This document shows positions 1 to 13,066 of a stretch of DNA of 64,000 bases, piece after piece. A model generated the notes under the pieces. The model was not told the DNA's origin. It ran no database searches and saw only the letters and a list, made by a program, of their open reading frames with translations. The DNA is taken from the NCBI GenBank assembly GCA_914767715.1, contig OU612067.1, forward strand, positions 7,254,001 to 7,318,000, written 5' to 3'. How positions within the stretch are numbered: the stretch's first letter is position 1; each line of letters opens with the position of its first letter. Position numbers and translations under genes: made by a program. Source of the stretch: Membranipora membranacea (taxonomy: Eukaryota; Bryozoa; Gymnolaemata; Cheilostomatida; Membraniporidae).

Positions 1-729
1 ATCATTGGTGCTTATATAGAATCTGATCGAAGTAACATGCGGTCAAAATTGTTATGGGTGAATCAGCAGATCCTCGTGCCGTGCATAACATGCGCCCTGT
101 GGTGTCTTAGTGTTGTAAGAGAAGCGATAAAATTCAACATATTAGCTTGACACCCCTCTGATAAACAACTCTGAATCAACAGTTACCTTCTCATCATTTA
201 CTTTGTCCAGATAATCTAAAAGTGGGGTCGGCTACAGGAAATTAAAGAAAAGGGGGTTACTATGGCAATATTGTTATTGCCTTGTCATGCGGCTACTTTT
301 AAAAAAACAAAAAAGTAGCTGTGTGACAAGGCTAGGTTAAAATAACCATATCGTTTTTTGGGAGAAATAATGGCTATAAGCAGTACGTTACAAAGCAAGG
401 TGTACAAATGGAAAGATAAATGGTATTGTGACGAGGCTGTCCTATTGAAACAGTCTTTCACTGAAAAGTGACAGCGCTACTAAACAAGTAATTTACACTG
501 CCGATTGTCAATATAGACAGCAAGAACTGTGAATTAATAATCATAAAACAACAATAAGCTATCAGATAACAGGTAGTAGTAGACTAAATAGCCACTCTTA
601 CAGCCTATTTTTAACCCTTTTAATAGATGGCTCAATATCCGCACAGCCAACTAGGGCTGGTCAGGATATAATCAGCACATGCGATGGTTTTCACTTGATT
701 TTCCAATTTCCAATCATAATCATAGGCTA
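1..729. other. No gene recognised
   Basis: AT-rich sequence downstream (3') of the minus-strand gene that ends at 730. It probably includes that gene's 3' untranslated region. I saw no open frame with convincing splice sites, no RNA gene and no clear repeat. Confidence 0.4.
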
Positions 730-3700
730 CTACATCAGCCGATATAACTGTGCATTCTCTAGTCTCACCAGGTATGATGTTCGGTCCATAGTTCTTCTCA
801 TAAGTTTCTCCATACGTTTAGCCTCACCGGTTGATGTGTTGTACTAAAATCACAAGGAGCAGAAAACTTGAATTTAACTCTCTGCCTTCAAAACTTTAAC
901 TACACTGCTCTAAGATTATCGAGAGAATTAAGCATATAACCGCGGCCTATCAATTATCAGTTTAAAGAAAAATCAAGGCTCCGAGTTGTCATTTGTTTTC
1001 ATCACAGTGGGTCATGCTGTTTACCAATTCAAGGATTTAGTAGTAGAGAAAGACATATCTATATTTGGGCCAAATACAAAATAAAATATATGAATAGGGT
1101 AAATATATAATAATATGGATAGATAGATTTGCATGACGATTTACTTACAGTTGTCATGTTTGTGATTTTCTGTTTAACAGGTACATCACTGTAGAAATGT
1201 TTGACCGATCTGTCATGGAGACCTTCATACAACAGCATAGGTCTCTACAAATAATATAAATCACACAGGTGAAACCCAGGGTTTGGCAGTATTTTAGGGG
1301 TGAATACCTTCACTGGGATACTACACTGGGATGTAATAAATATTAAACAATATTATGATATTGATATGTATATAATATAATCCTTTTGGTATTTTTTGAC
1401 TGTACTGCTACAAGAAAGTGAAAACTGAATAGTGTAGTCCATTAGATTCATGCACAGACTAACTGCGATAAAAAAGCCTACTCACAGATTTGAGGGCTGG
1501 GTAGTCAGGACGAGGACACTCTGGTCCACTGAGATCAAACCCATCTTCCTGTCTCTTTATCTCAAAGTAGTATTTCCTGCAAATGAACACGGTGATATGA
1601 ATGATTCAGAATATACAGGAAGACTAAGAAAGACTTGATATATATTCTATAATGTCTAGGATTTAGAATTATGCATTCTATGTAACAGCAGCTTCCCAAC
1701 TTCGATATACCATATTTTTTGCGCCCAGATATATACCCTTCCCCTGCAACAATGTCTATTAAAGCGGTGTTGGATAGGGAGGAAATTCCTTTGGACAAAG
1801 CCTGTCAAATTTTCGTGACATGCATAGGCCAGTGACTCTACCACCTGTTGGGGATTATGGCTGAGCAAACAAACAGCGCCGATAATCTTTGTATTACTCA
1901 ATATGAAAACAAACAATTGCAGCCAGTCAACTATCCCAGACATAAGTATCAGAAATCAGGCAGAATCTGCCTGATTGTTTTGTCTGGACATGGAAATGGA
2001 TAATATAATTCATTGTCAAAGTACTCCTCTTCAAAAGAGGAAGTTTATGATAGTGTACTGACAACAGTCAATCTCATTATGGAATATGGTAATTAAGCTG
2101 ATAGTGTCGGCATCCCAAACACTCTATGACATAAGCCTAATGAATAACATGTAAAAAATCAATATTGACATTATTGTTTGAGCACAATAGATACGGGTGA
2201 ATCTGATGTCACTCACACACTTAAAAAGGAACATGAAGTGTTTACAAATAATTTCGTTGATACAAGCCTAGCAACCAGTAAAAATCTCTTCTCACAACTT
2301 GAAAACTATGACCATCATGTACTAAAGGGAAAGGCAGCAAACCATTCTATGAACAAGAATAAAATTGACTTGAAATAGATAGCGAAAAGGGCGATTCGAG
2401 TGCTTAGCCATACGCCCTACAGTTTCACAACAAATTCCCCATCCTACACACTCAATATTTTGTGAGGCAATATAATGTGAGAAAACCATCTAGGTGGTGC
2501 GCGTGTGCCGCACACAAATTTTGAGCATATATCGACAAACTTTTGGACCGAAATCAGTTATTATGGGGTTTGACATGAGGCAAAAAAAAGTAGGCCTAGG
2601 CCTACCAGCCCATGGTTATTTCTTGTTTTATCTCTAGTAAAGATACCATATGATAAAGGAATAAAACGCGAACTTTTCAGGCCCGTAAAATGTTTGTGAT
2701 TTAGAACAATATAAAGTTTCCTTTTGACTGACAGAAATTCTGTAAATACTTTTGCATTTCCATGACTATGCGAGCAGGGTCAGATTATCATGTTAGTTAT
2801 AATTTCACGCCTGACAAGAAATTGGTACTAGGCCTATGTACAGATACAACACCTGATGTCATAGGATGATTATTATTGTTACTATGGGCCAATGTAGAAT
2901 AACAGATTGAGTTATGTAGCCAGATGATTCTCTTCCAAAGCAGTCAGTGTCGCATCAATCTTGTCTATATAGACCTTCAAGATTATGTTTATCCAGCTCA
3001 CTACCGTGATGTTTTCTTGACTCACGCCGATTCCATAGCTGACTTGTTATCAAAATACCTACATATGCCCGTTGATCATAATGGCTAAGGCAGGCTACAG
3101 GCCCTGTGGGCTATGGCTACCAACTACAATCAGAAGGATGATCATGACTATTGAATCGATGGTCGCTTCATCCGCTAAAATATATATAATCTTGCTTTTC
3201 TTATTAATCATCATAACTATGGCTCTCTTTCATAGCTAGTACCATCGCCTCTGAGTCTGATACATGGCAAAGAACAGAAAGGAAGGCCTATTTGGGCGTT
3301 TGCCAAGAGGAGACAGCTAGTACTGGCATCCAAATACAGCCATGAACATCTGAGAAGCTTCCGTAAGCCTGTCTAGTCAGGCTAGAGCTTGTATGTACTA
3401 AGCTGTAGTCCAAACAACCACCTAGAGTGATACCAAATTTGAGCACTCTATGTATGTATGTTGGCAGCAAGGAGGAACCTCCTTGGTTTGCAGCCAGTGT
3501 TACTGCATGTTTTGGCATACCAGTAGAGTGCGTACAGCCTCACATGCCTCTTTTCTTTTCTTAGGAGATTGGTATTATACAGGGAGGGACATGAACACCA
3601 ATGCATTGGCTAGACCAAGGAGTCAGATATGTTGCATTGTAAGACTAACACAAACACACTCTTGATAGTAACTTACAGTTGTTTTGACACAGTCTTCACC

Positions 3701-3747
3701 AGATCCTTGTGTGAAGGTCCAGTTTTAGTAGTCCCTTTTTTCACCAT
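730..3747 (-). CDS. Four-exon gene for a small 123-aa protein, family not recognised
   Basis: Four minus-strand exons join in phase: 3747-3677 (starts at an ATG preceded by AAC and followed by G), 1576-1486, 1244-1149 and 843-730 (stop TAG). Introns begin GTAAGT, GTGAGT and GTAAGT and end in AG. Exon lengths 71, 91, 96 and 114 give 124 codons including the stop. The protein starts MVKKGTTKTGPSHKDLVKTV, is hydrophilic and basic, has no signal peptide or membrane helix, and holds recognisable stretches such as CPRPDYPAL, RPMLLYEGLHDRSVKHFY and GEAKRMEKLMRRTMDRTSYL. The end is predicted to be alpha-helical. The large first intron (3676-1577) holds no obvious transposon. No function is assigned. 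A short basic protein of this kind could be a cytoplasmic or ciliary structural component, but that is a guess. The last exon could instead splice on at CTG/GTGAGA (about 783), giving a longer protein. Confidence 0.62.
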
Positions 3748-5368
3748 GTTTGCTGTTATATGACTACAGTTTTCTTATCCAAGGTTTCAATGAAGATGAG
3801 ATCATATCATGGTGCCCGGGAGAGTCAAGACAGATCTGTATACAACCAATTACAGAGTAAATTAGAAATTCAAGTCAACTCTATATTAGTCTATTTCAAT
3901 GTTTAGATTTGATATGAGCACCTGCACATTTCCTGTTGACCTCATAACAGTGATGTACTCAACAAATCTTATGAAATGTAGTCCCAACAAAATTGAATTT
4001 TTTCTCATATAATTAAAAATTAACTTCATTGCATTCATTATTTTAGTATAAAATATGTTCAAAAGGTTTTTGAACACAAAATTATGAAGAAAGACACCTG
4101 ATAATGTTAAATGAGCCCTCCGCGCAGTAATCTTATTGTTGCTAGGTTGTTGACACAAGACCCACCTTCTTAGTTTTGTAGAAAAGACACTCCCATTATA
4201 ATTAAAATAACCCTCTTTTCCTGACGGAAGGAGCAGACAACTTATAAAACTGAGAGTCAAATAATGTAGAGATCAAGGGGAGATAAAGTAGCCCGCGGCA
4301 ATCTACCAAGGGGGGTTCGTTCAATTATAAACAGTTGGATGAACTTACCGTAACTCGCTGTGACATAAATTCCCATTTGTACCGGCTAATACCGTGTTCA
4401 GTTGAGTTTGGACAGTGGTTGTAATGAAGCTAAATACAGAACACTGCTCTCGCTTTACATAACTATGTCTTCATTTGGTTAATCAGTAGCACTTTGGACA
4501 CAGGGTTTGAACCAGGTGTGGAGTGTGAAATGTGATTTGGATTCATAAATGTATTATATATTGAAATAAAGGTAGTTGCATACAAGTCATCGCGGACACC
4601 GAACACTTAGTAATAGTTGGAGAAGGGATGTTTTTCAATTAATTATGACCATAAAAATTGTAAAAATGTGGCGAAACACAAGAAATGAGGGACCATGAAT
4701 GTTGATAAAAGGAGAGCGAAATTAAGGGCAGAGCAAAAAATTGATGGTCAGAGGCTGATAGAAACTTACAGGCAAATTAAATTAATTCTAAATATCAATA
4801 TCAGTAAGAAGAATGCTACCGGCTCTGGGAAATTTGCCAACACTGCCACCACACTAGTATGATGCTAAATACTATCATCTACATAAGACTTCCTTATTGA
4901 GTCGTGCATCAACACCACCCGATCAACTCTAGTTGGTTTCTCACCGAGTCACTCACAGTCTTTCTTTAGTTCGTTAGATTGGAGGTCTAGGAAGCGGTTT
5001 GTTCAAGATGTCACCTCTGTCAAAATTCAAATAAATACATTTATTACAATGTTGATTATCATGATGCACACACTTATTTTTTGAAATAAACAACAGCTAT
5101 CCTAATATTGCTGGCTAGATTTATTTATTGGATAAATAAATAGCATCGACTTATCCCTTGATAAACTCAGCTAGGTAATCCTAAGAGTATGATTGCCTTC
5201 TGGTTTATACATCCAGTCGATGTTTACCTTGACAGTGTAGTCCTTTGTTTAGAATGACGTCAGGATTGCAGAGTATAGAAAATAAATCGTCCCCACATGC
5301 CAATAGAGAAGACAACTTCATTATATTGTGTCTGTTTTTGTCTGATCATTACAGAGAATAGTATTCAC
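3748..5368. other. Intergenic region between two minus-strand genes
   Basis: AT-rich stretch between the start of the 123-aa gene and the 3' end of the receptor gene. It should contain the promoter and 5' untranslated region of the first and the 3' untranslated region of the second. I see no supported gene, repeat or RNA. The 124-residue open frame at 3886-4260 lacks coding character. Confidence 0.4.
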
Positions 5369-8300
5369 TTACTTCTTTGCCTTTTTCCTTCCCATGCTCA
5401 TGTAAGTGTCATCTCCAATCACTGCATAGGCGTCTTCGTTGATGTCATTCTCTTCTTCCTCAGTGGTTCCTTGTACTTTTCGTGGTACATCATAGGCAGG
5501 ACCATCTGCATTATGTGGTATTTTATTTTGAAGACCTGTTGCTCTGCGTGGTACATCATAGGCGTCACCTTCTATATCCTCATAAGTTTTGTTAGTGGCT
5601 GCTAGATATTGTGTACCACTAGTACTCGGTCCTGTTGCCTCCTCAGAATTCATGTACTCACTTGTAGTTGGGAGATCAGCCATCAGTTGTCCTGGCATGC
5701 AATACATGTCATCAATATTGCTCTCTGGTCTGTCTCTGCAGCTACTCTCAGCTCCTTCATTCCGGTATCGATAGCCATAACTTGTTGCCTCAAGGTATTC
5801 AGCATCACTTTCAAGGGCTGTAAATAGTATCAAAGTGGTAAACTAAGGTGTTGTAGTTTCAGATAACAAAGATGGGTTTAGAACAGACCTACTAGCAATA
5901 ATCGCGCACTGCTAAGGTCAGAAACTAAGATTATGTTATAATCTCAGTGTGACATCTACAATACAAACTTGGCATGCAAAATCAGATCTAGGATGTTTAT
6001 TGATCAGCGCAATCGTTCTACCATGTCATCTGCTCAGGCTCATTTAGAAAAGGGAAAATAAATACAGTAAGTTATGCACTCACCAGCATTAGGATTGTCT
6101 CCATCTATCCTTCCATTTGGAGTTTGTTTCGCAGATTTGCTGAAAAAAAGACTTCATAGTTTAGTTTCCAATGATCTCTCGTATGGTGTGACAATTTGTT
6201 TGTTGCTGAATTATCAATAGTTGGTTACATTCCTTACAACCAACACCAATAATGGTTTACTCTCATAATGGTGAAATATGTCACACTAGGGTTTCATTTT
6301 CCAATATTGAAAAATACAAGTGTCAATTAATCTTTTTGTACACAAGAGTTCATCCTCATCCATGATACCAGTTTTCTTTTTTTTAGTAAATTCATCAATT
6401 GTCATAACATGAGGTTTGTTGCGATATATAAATAACCAGGCAAAAATAAACAGCAATAATGTTAAAACGAACGCCGCATTTAGAAGTAAAAATAAAATCA
6501 AACCTTTTTGCTCTTCTCCATTTAAAAACCAGCACAATGATAATGATTGCCATGATAATCACTAGTAAGGCGACTCCAACACTAATACCCACAATGAGAG
6601 TCTGCGAGATCGCTTTAGGCGTGTTTACTGCTGGTCCTGCCGATGCTTCAGTTGTTGTGCCTGGTTGAAAAAAGACAAGGATATTCAGTGATCTCTTTGA
6701 GCAGGCGTTCAAAACAGAATGATATTCTATTTTGGTCAAGGTTAGAACAAGCGCCTTAGTTATACAGTATTATATTCAACGGACAGATTCCGCATACTAG
6801 AGACAGTAGCAAATAATTCTACCAGTGTGGGTTGTTAATGCTATATGACTAATCCTGGAGGTTGGTTGATTTGATTTGGTTGGTTTATCAAATGATCTCA
6901 CTCAGTCCAGAGGTCATAATTCACTAGAATTGTATACTATGTGTGTAATTCTATTAATGAGGGGGATTTTTATCTGAAAATTTAATAAACAACGAAAAGC
7001 AACCACCTGGTTAATGAGCTGGTGGTATTAATCACTACAATTGGTTTCTCAATATGGAAAAAAACAGTGGTAAACATTTTATTTGTTCCTCGTATATGGA
7101 TATGACACGTTTAGTACCTGGTCTTTTAAAGTGTGCTGTGGGCGAATTTGAAATAGGTAATGAAGTTGTGGAAACCTCCCTAATACTGGTAGTGTGCCTG
7201 TCAGTATTAGTAGTTAAAGCATTAGCTGTAGTATGTTGGACTGTGGTTGTTGGTAATTGTGTTGTACCTGTGGTGGTTGTGGTAGCTGGTATTGATGTTG
7301 TTGTTATTGTTGTTGTCATTGTTGTTGTAATTGTTGTTGTAATGGCTGTTGTTGTTGTTATTGTGGTGGGTGTTGCTGTGGTTGGTTCTAAAAGAAGTTT
7401 ACAAGAGATAAAAACTGCAATCTGCCATTTATTTTACAGGCGTTAACAGAATGATACACGGTGATTGTGGTGGTCAATTATAAAGGAGATCTTGAGCCAG
7501 GAATTGATTGACACAGCCACATTCATCCAATTCTTCTACTTAGCTGTTTTCTAAGTCTTTCTTACTGATTTACTGATTGTCCATATATAAAATGCAACAC
7601 TAGCTTACTATTACCAATAATTTTCAGTAACAGCGTACACAGAACACACGACCACTAATTGATACTGCGAGGTAGTATTTCACCAGCAGCAACAACCACC
7701 ATAGAACACTGATATGCTATGTAATAGGACATATATACACTCAGGGCGGGCTGCAAAATCAATAATCGAAACTCCCCCTGTGGCTGTTGAATCGAACCCA
7801 CAGCTGGCAGTGAATAGCATGATTGCACCATCTCACCATTCCCAAAAAGAATGGTGCTATTTTCCAAGCCCGCTAGTCAGAGGCGTGAACTCGTACCCCT
7901 AAGCTTATTCTATCACACCACTGCCACCCTATGCAGCACAACTAATGTGTTAGGGTTATTTGCCTTCCCAAACAAGGCCCATTGCTGGAATCCATGGTGG
8001 GGCTTTTATAAAAAATGAAATACGGAAGTTGTCTCGTCCGGGCAACTCAAGTACTTCTGATCACACTAGACACTTGCTACGGCTACTCACTGAGATGGCA
8101 TTCTGGGAATGCATTACTCCATGTTTTGCTTGGTCCACATTCTGTACGGTTATTTGGCGGCTGGAGTTCATACCGGGGATCATCACAGGTGAATGTGATG
8201 ATGGTGCCAACTTTAGGCTCTGCTTCCTGTGATGTTGAGACGGGTGTAACTTTATCACTGTTCCAATCTTCAGGAATCGAACATGCTACAGCTGTAAAAT

Positions 8301-11300
8301 AAAATAAATGATAATACACTTATTTGAACTACTAGCATCAGTAAAAAGAATGTTTTTTGTTCCATTTCAACAGCTACGGTCACTATTATTCATTGGCTTT
8401 TTATAAGATCTGGATGAATGGATTTAACTGCTACCTGACCAATTTCATCATAAATTTGGATCATAATAATATATTTCAGACTCAAGATTGGAAAAGCAAA
8501 TGTAAGACTAAGAAAGCAGAGGTGGGGTCAAATTCGAATGGTGTGAAATAAGGAAAAAATATTGAGATATGCGAATATTTGTACAAATTACAGCCAAGAT
8601 CACACTGACACTTGTTACGACATGTCATTCTATGTAATGACAGGCTGCTGCACAATTCTACTGGACATGTTGGTGAGGCGATGACCAACTTACCAAAGCA
8701 ATGAGAGAACGTCCAATCGCTGTCGTCACAGTCGATAGTTTGCTGAGTATCCCCATTACGCTGTTCATATCTAACAGCGCACGTTACACTCCATGTGTTA
8801 TTGTTCTGTGTCCCTGTTTTGATGTGTGTAGTGTTGGCGTGTGCGATTGCTGGAGGGCATATCGGGTCAACAATGGCTAAAAATAGAAGATGGCTAAAAA
8901 TTAAATGAGGGAAACTGCAATAATTCTCAAATAAACAAACAAAGTTATTATATCATCATATTCATGAGGTAGTGAACTCAAGAGCTTGGACAGTGGCTCA
9001 AAATTTGTTTGAAAAATATATCTTGTTCCAACACCTCTTGGGATAATGCTACGCATATTTCAGATATACTTCATATTCACCTTTTTGTAGCTTGGCTCTT
9101 CTATCATGGATCATACAAACTTTTTTACTTAGTGTTATCCTTCAATAGGAAGCGAAGCATGTTGATGAGAAGCAACTCCTAGTCTCCTATGACTAAAAAA
9201 GTCATCGTCAAAACCATGAAGATTAGAAAACGTTATCAACTCCAGTCAAAGCTGCACCTACCTTCATACTTGATGAGGAATCCATTTTTTTCTGAAGAGA
9301 TGAACCCTTCCTCTGAAGTGATAAGATTAAGACTCATTGTTCCATCTCTCGGATAGACCAGAACGTCCTCCAGTTCTCCCCAACCGCAGAGTCTAAACTC
9401 ATCCATCACTCCTCGAATCCTCAAATAGTCATCACAGATTCTCCACCAGAATATCTCAGTGTAGTGTAAGTCAAAGTATAGGAACGTCAGCTTTACCGCT
9501 TTGGCCAGATTGTTAAGTTCAAGGTCATTGCTGAGCCCTGGATCATAGTCTGTTCTCAAGTCAAATTGAGGGTGGCTGACGAAGTAGCCCGATTGTGTGT
9601 CTGGATCTACCCATCTTGGACCCGGTTTGTTGTCATTTATAACTCCAGCAACTAAAAATATACAGGACTATATGTTAACAGGTACCTCAGAGCACGCACA
9701 AGCTAGTGCTAACAACAAGTCGGCCGGGGGCCGTCAGGCAGGGGAAAGAGTCTTGGGAGGGGGAGGGAGAGGCTCAGAGTAGTTGGTCAGCAATATATGT
9801 GGAATAATATTATACTAATGAGTAAATTAGCGTTCCTGAATTGGTGTCTGATAGGATATCAGTGATCAATTTTGATCCTGTTTGCCTGCATTATCAGGAG
9901 CTGCTGAATTTATTATTCCATTCAGCAGAATTTGAGAGCATTATCCAATGCAAATGAATCGAACTTGATGGGATGCCAGTGGTCTCCTTGTGATGATTGA
10001 GAAGCTGCCACCACTTTTGTACGAGGGAGCCCTGTCGGTATAGAGTTCATGAATAAGGTGCTGTGGCAGCAAAGACAATGTAAAAGCAAAATAAATCCAG
10101 CATGATTGGACATACTGATTATTGAGGGTGTTGCCTGATCAGATACTCCCTCATCAGTTATGATTCAAAACAAACAAATACTGTTATGACCTACAAATTT
10201 GAGAGTTTATACCGGCAGCACTTCGATGTAGGATGTATACTAGTAATATGTGCAAACAATTTCAAGAGGGGTTTTGTGAATATCGCATTTCCTAATACTT
10301 AGGCAAATTAAATGGTAATGGACAATTCGCGTTTTTGAAACTTGGGCAGTAGTCCAAATAAGGCTGTGATCTCTAGAATGGTACCGAAAACCTGTTTCCT
10401 TCACGATCACTGAAACATTGCAGAATTATATTATGGTTTTCAAAAAAGGATAAATCTAGAAAATGCAATGATCACCTGATTTTTTTTTATGTTACACAAT
10501 ACTCACCCAAAACTTCTATTCTGTATTTGTAAAACCTGTCAGCATCCAACTGCTGGTCTGTTAATTGTTCACCAAAATCCACAACAATGTTCACAGTCGC
10601 TTCGTTAGCTGTATCTACAAAGCGCCGATACCAGAGTGTGTTGTTCTGTTTCTTTCCACCATAAAGTAGTATGAGATTATTTGCAATCTCTACTTCATCT
10701 CCATAGCGCAAAGAGTCGTTGAACTCTCGCACTACAAAACCGATCCATGCACCGAGCGGAATGTTCTGTATTGAGACATCTCCCTCGCCTGCGCATCGCT
10801 CGTCATTCAATATGTTGATGTAAAAATTGTCTATACTGTCTGTCTGTAAGTCTATTATTTGTTGCCCACCACAGCTTATGTTGTATTCCTTCATAGAAGG
10901 TAACTGGCCGTTGACTGCTAAAAGAAAGAAAACGACTTATATTCAGTTCTTGTGTCCATATTCCTTTTACATGGGTTAGTTATTGACTTGGCATCACTTC
11001 TGTTGATCATTGTTAAATTGAAATCACCCTCAACCACTTACAGAGACTAGAACAATTTTTGGTATATGTATTCCTGTATGCAACAGAGCGCTAAGTTGTT
11101 TGTAAAACCAAGGGACATACATATAAAAAGTGAGTTTTGGTATCTATGGAAAGAGATGTGGGTTAAATGTGGGTTAAAACTTCACGTCCTGTCTTTGTCC
11201 AAAAACTTAGTAATAAGGGCGCGGCAGCCATATTTGGCGCCAAGTTGCTCTTGGTTTAGTTGGAGCACATATGGGGCATCAATTGACCCCAGTAGTCAGT

Positions 11301-11446
11301 AGACTGCAACGGGATTCGAACCCAAGACCTCAAACACTTGCGTATTAGAAACATATCCTTGGTTAGAACTTACCTCTGAAGATTGTAGATGTGATAAGAA
11401 TGTACTCTGCAAGTAATAAAAACCATTTATACCCGCTCATTGCCAT
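5369..11446 (-). CDS. CUB-CUB-sushi-sushi transmembrane receptor with SH2-docking tail
   Basis: Nine exons join in phase into 729 residues: 11446-11374, 10917-10507, 9651-9262, 8876-8694, 8291-8091, 7387-7118, 6660-6504, 6139-6084 and 5817-5369. All introns are GT-AG and most are phase 1, as in shuffled extracellular modules. Exon 1 is a signal peptide (GYKWFLLLAEYILI). Residues about 25-161 look like a divergent CUB domain ending YRIEVLG, and 162-291 a second one (CDDYLRIRG, NGFLIKYEG). Exons 4 and 5 are each one sushi/CCP domain with four cysteines. Exon 6 is a Thr-rich, probably O-glycosylated stalk. Exon 7 carries a membrane helix (about 530-555) and a KWRR stop-transfer. The roughly 170-residue tail has YLEA, YMNS, YLAA, YEDI, YDVP twice, YAVI and YMSM, fitting Grb2, Src-type, Crk/Abl-type and PI3K SH2 sites. 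It contains no kinase domain, so it probably acts as an adhesion or co-receptor docking protein. The domain order recalls DCBLD proteins (CUB outside, Crk-type tyrosines inside), but there is no discoidin or LCCL domain. Confidence 0.8.
7118..7387 (-). repeat. ACA/Thr trinucleotide repeat forming the mucin-like exon
   Basis: Most of this exon is an imperfect ACA/ACC trinucleotide run on the minus strand (GTT/TGT on plus), coding a Thr-rich stalk with scattered Pro, Ile and Ser. Splice sites flank it on both sides: an acceptor after CTTTTAG and a donor at GTACTA. Its length of 270 nt keeps phase 1 on both sides, so repeat length change in steps of three would lengthen or shorten the stalk without breaking the frame. 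The plus-strand open frame across the same bases is a mirror artefact. Confidence 0.7.
7655..7880 (-). repeat. Probable tRNA-derived SINE remnant in a receptor intron
   Basis: On the minus strand there is a B-box-like GGGTTCGATTC (around 7783-7800), preceded at suitable distance by an A-box-like TGGTGAGATGGTG. This is the internal RNA polymerase III promoter layout of a tRNA-derived SINE. The rest cannot be folded into a full cloverleaf. It lies in the intron between the Thr-rich exon and the second sushi exon. Boundaries are uncertain. Confidence 0.35.
11200..11365 (-). repeat. tRNA-like (SINE-type) remnant in receptor intron 1
   Basis: The minus strand reads GGTCTTGGGTTCGAATCCCG near 11300-11325, a good T-arm/B-box, followed by non-tRNA sequence toward 11200. 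No complete acceptor stem is present, so this is more likely the head of a SINE than a tRNA gene. It lies inside the first intron, next to the signal-peptide exon. Confidence 0.35.
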
Positions 11447-12020
11447 CCTTGAGAAAATCTGCCTTAAAATGCTTTCTAACTATTACCGAAAGACAAGCTA
11501 CGGTGCGTTCAATCGTCAGCTGACTAAAAAGCGAGGTTAGAAAACATCACAGCTGGCAATGTATTGAGCATAACAATAGCCTGATATTGTTTTACTTCCT
11601 CTTTGTAGCCATTTTTTCAAGGTTCGATGTCATCACAAATAACGAGTTGTGAGAAAGTTATTGTAATTTCATCCTTGATTACATCACAATCTTTTGTGTT
11701 CTCATGGCTGATTATATTCCTTTTGTTGGGCATGAAAGGGTTTGAGAGATGTGGGAATTTTGGCTGCCACCTCCCATTAAAGTGTTAATGATTCATAGTA
11801 GTGACATAATTTGGCTGCCTGATGTGCAAGCAATTAGGTAATTAGGTGACCTGTAAGTTTTGCTTTCTCTGAAACAAATCTTAAGATAAACCGCAATATA
11901 AAATGAGCTAGCAAAAATACTTTAAGGTTATATTATTTGTACATCTGTGATATGTTTTTTAGGTGTCAGTTCTAGCGATGAGGTATCATTTTAGAGATCA
12001 CAGTCTAAATTGGAATAGTG
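11447..12020. other. Upstream region of the receptor gene, no gene seen
   Basis: This stretch precedes the receptor's start codon and should hold its promoter and 5' untranslated region. No TATA box or other element can be assigned with confidence, and there is no supported open frame. Confidence 0.35.
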
Positions 12021-12073
12021 CCTGTGGCCGGCCTGTGGCCGGCCTGTGGCCAGCCTGTGGCCAGCCTGTGGTC
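12021..12073. repeat. 11-bp GC-rich minisatellite
   Basis: Five tandem copies of an 11-bp unit (CCTGTGGCCGG, drifting to CCTGTGGCCAG) start at 12021, 12032, 12043, 12054 and 12065. The drift from CCGG to CCAG runs along the array. Confidence 0.85.
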
Positions 12074-12619
12074 AACCAATTTTCACTTGAAGTTGAGATG
12101 AGAAGGTACAAAAAAGGGTACTTTGCCCCATTTTGATTACTGTTTTGGTTTATTTAATGCAAGTATTCTGTATACCAAAACATTTTCTATTGAAAATATA
12201 GTATTGGTGTAAAATCTTGCATGGTCATGTTTCTTGGTGAGCCAAGTTTCATCCCAACTAGGTTTCTACAAATATTGCAAATCAACATTTTAATTAGGTT
12301 CCTTTCCCTGTATGCCATATCCCACATTGGATCATCAGGAGTTTTCTCTCAGCTAGGGGCATACCTACTAAACAGACACATTTAATATATAACTAGAAAT
12401 GCTGCGATCATAAATGCCACAAAACTTCAGGGGTGTGGATGATAAACACTCAGGTTGTCAATTGAGTTTACGATGGATGGCCAATTGACGATGTCATTAC
12501 AAGTGCAAACTAAAATGGCTGTACTTTCCATGCAACCTATGAGGGAGACAACCTGAGTATCGTTGACCTATTAGGTGGCAGAACACCCCCTTCAATTATT
12601 TTCATTGAGTACAGCCATA

Positions 12620-13066
12620 GAATATAGCGCAACAAACATGTCATAATTGTGGTACAAACCACCAAGTAGTAAAAGAGATGATCAATGTAAGAAAATCTGT
12701 CTTCACTGGGATTTGAACTCAAGCCTCTCGCGCAACAGACATGTTATAATTGTGGTATAAACCACCAAGTAGTGAAAGAGATGATATGTAAAAGAAATCT
12801 GTCTTCACCGGGATCTGAACTTGGGCCTCCCGCGCAACATGTCATAATTGTGGTATGAGCCACAAACTAGTGAAAGAGATGATATGCAAAAAAAATCTGT
12901 CCTCACCGGGACTTGAACTCGGGCCTCTCGCGCAACAAACATGTTATAATTGTGGTATAAACCACAAAGTAGTGAAAAAGATTATATAAAAAACAAAATC
13001 TGTCTTCACCGGGATTCGAACTCGGGCCTCTCGCGCAACAAACATGTTATAATTGTGGTATAAACC
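12620..13066. repeat. Left half of a tRNA-like minisatellite (unit about 100-105 bp)
   Basis: About four direct copies of a unit carrying AACCACCAAGTAGTGAAAGA, then CACCGGGATTTGAACTCGGG and CATGTTATAATTGTGGTATA. The reverse complement of the middle part (GAGTTCAAATCCC) is a tRNA T-arm/B-box, so the unit looks tRNA-derived. The array is interrupted at 13066 by a foldback element and resumes at 15658 in the same orientation. Confidence 0.85.

Noticed and set aside
7054-7446. Plus-strand 130-residue valine-rich frame
   Set aside because: It is the antisense of the Thr-rich receptor exon, an artefact of the ACA/GTT repeat.
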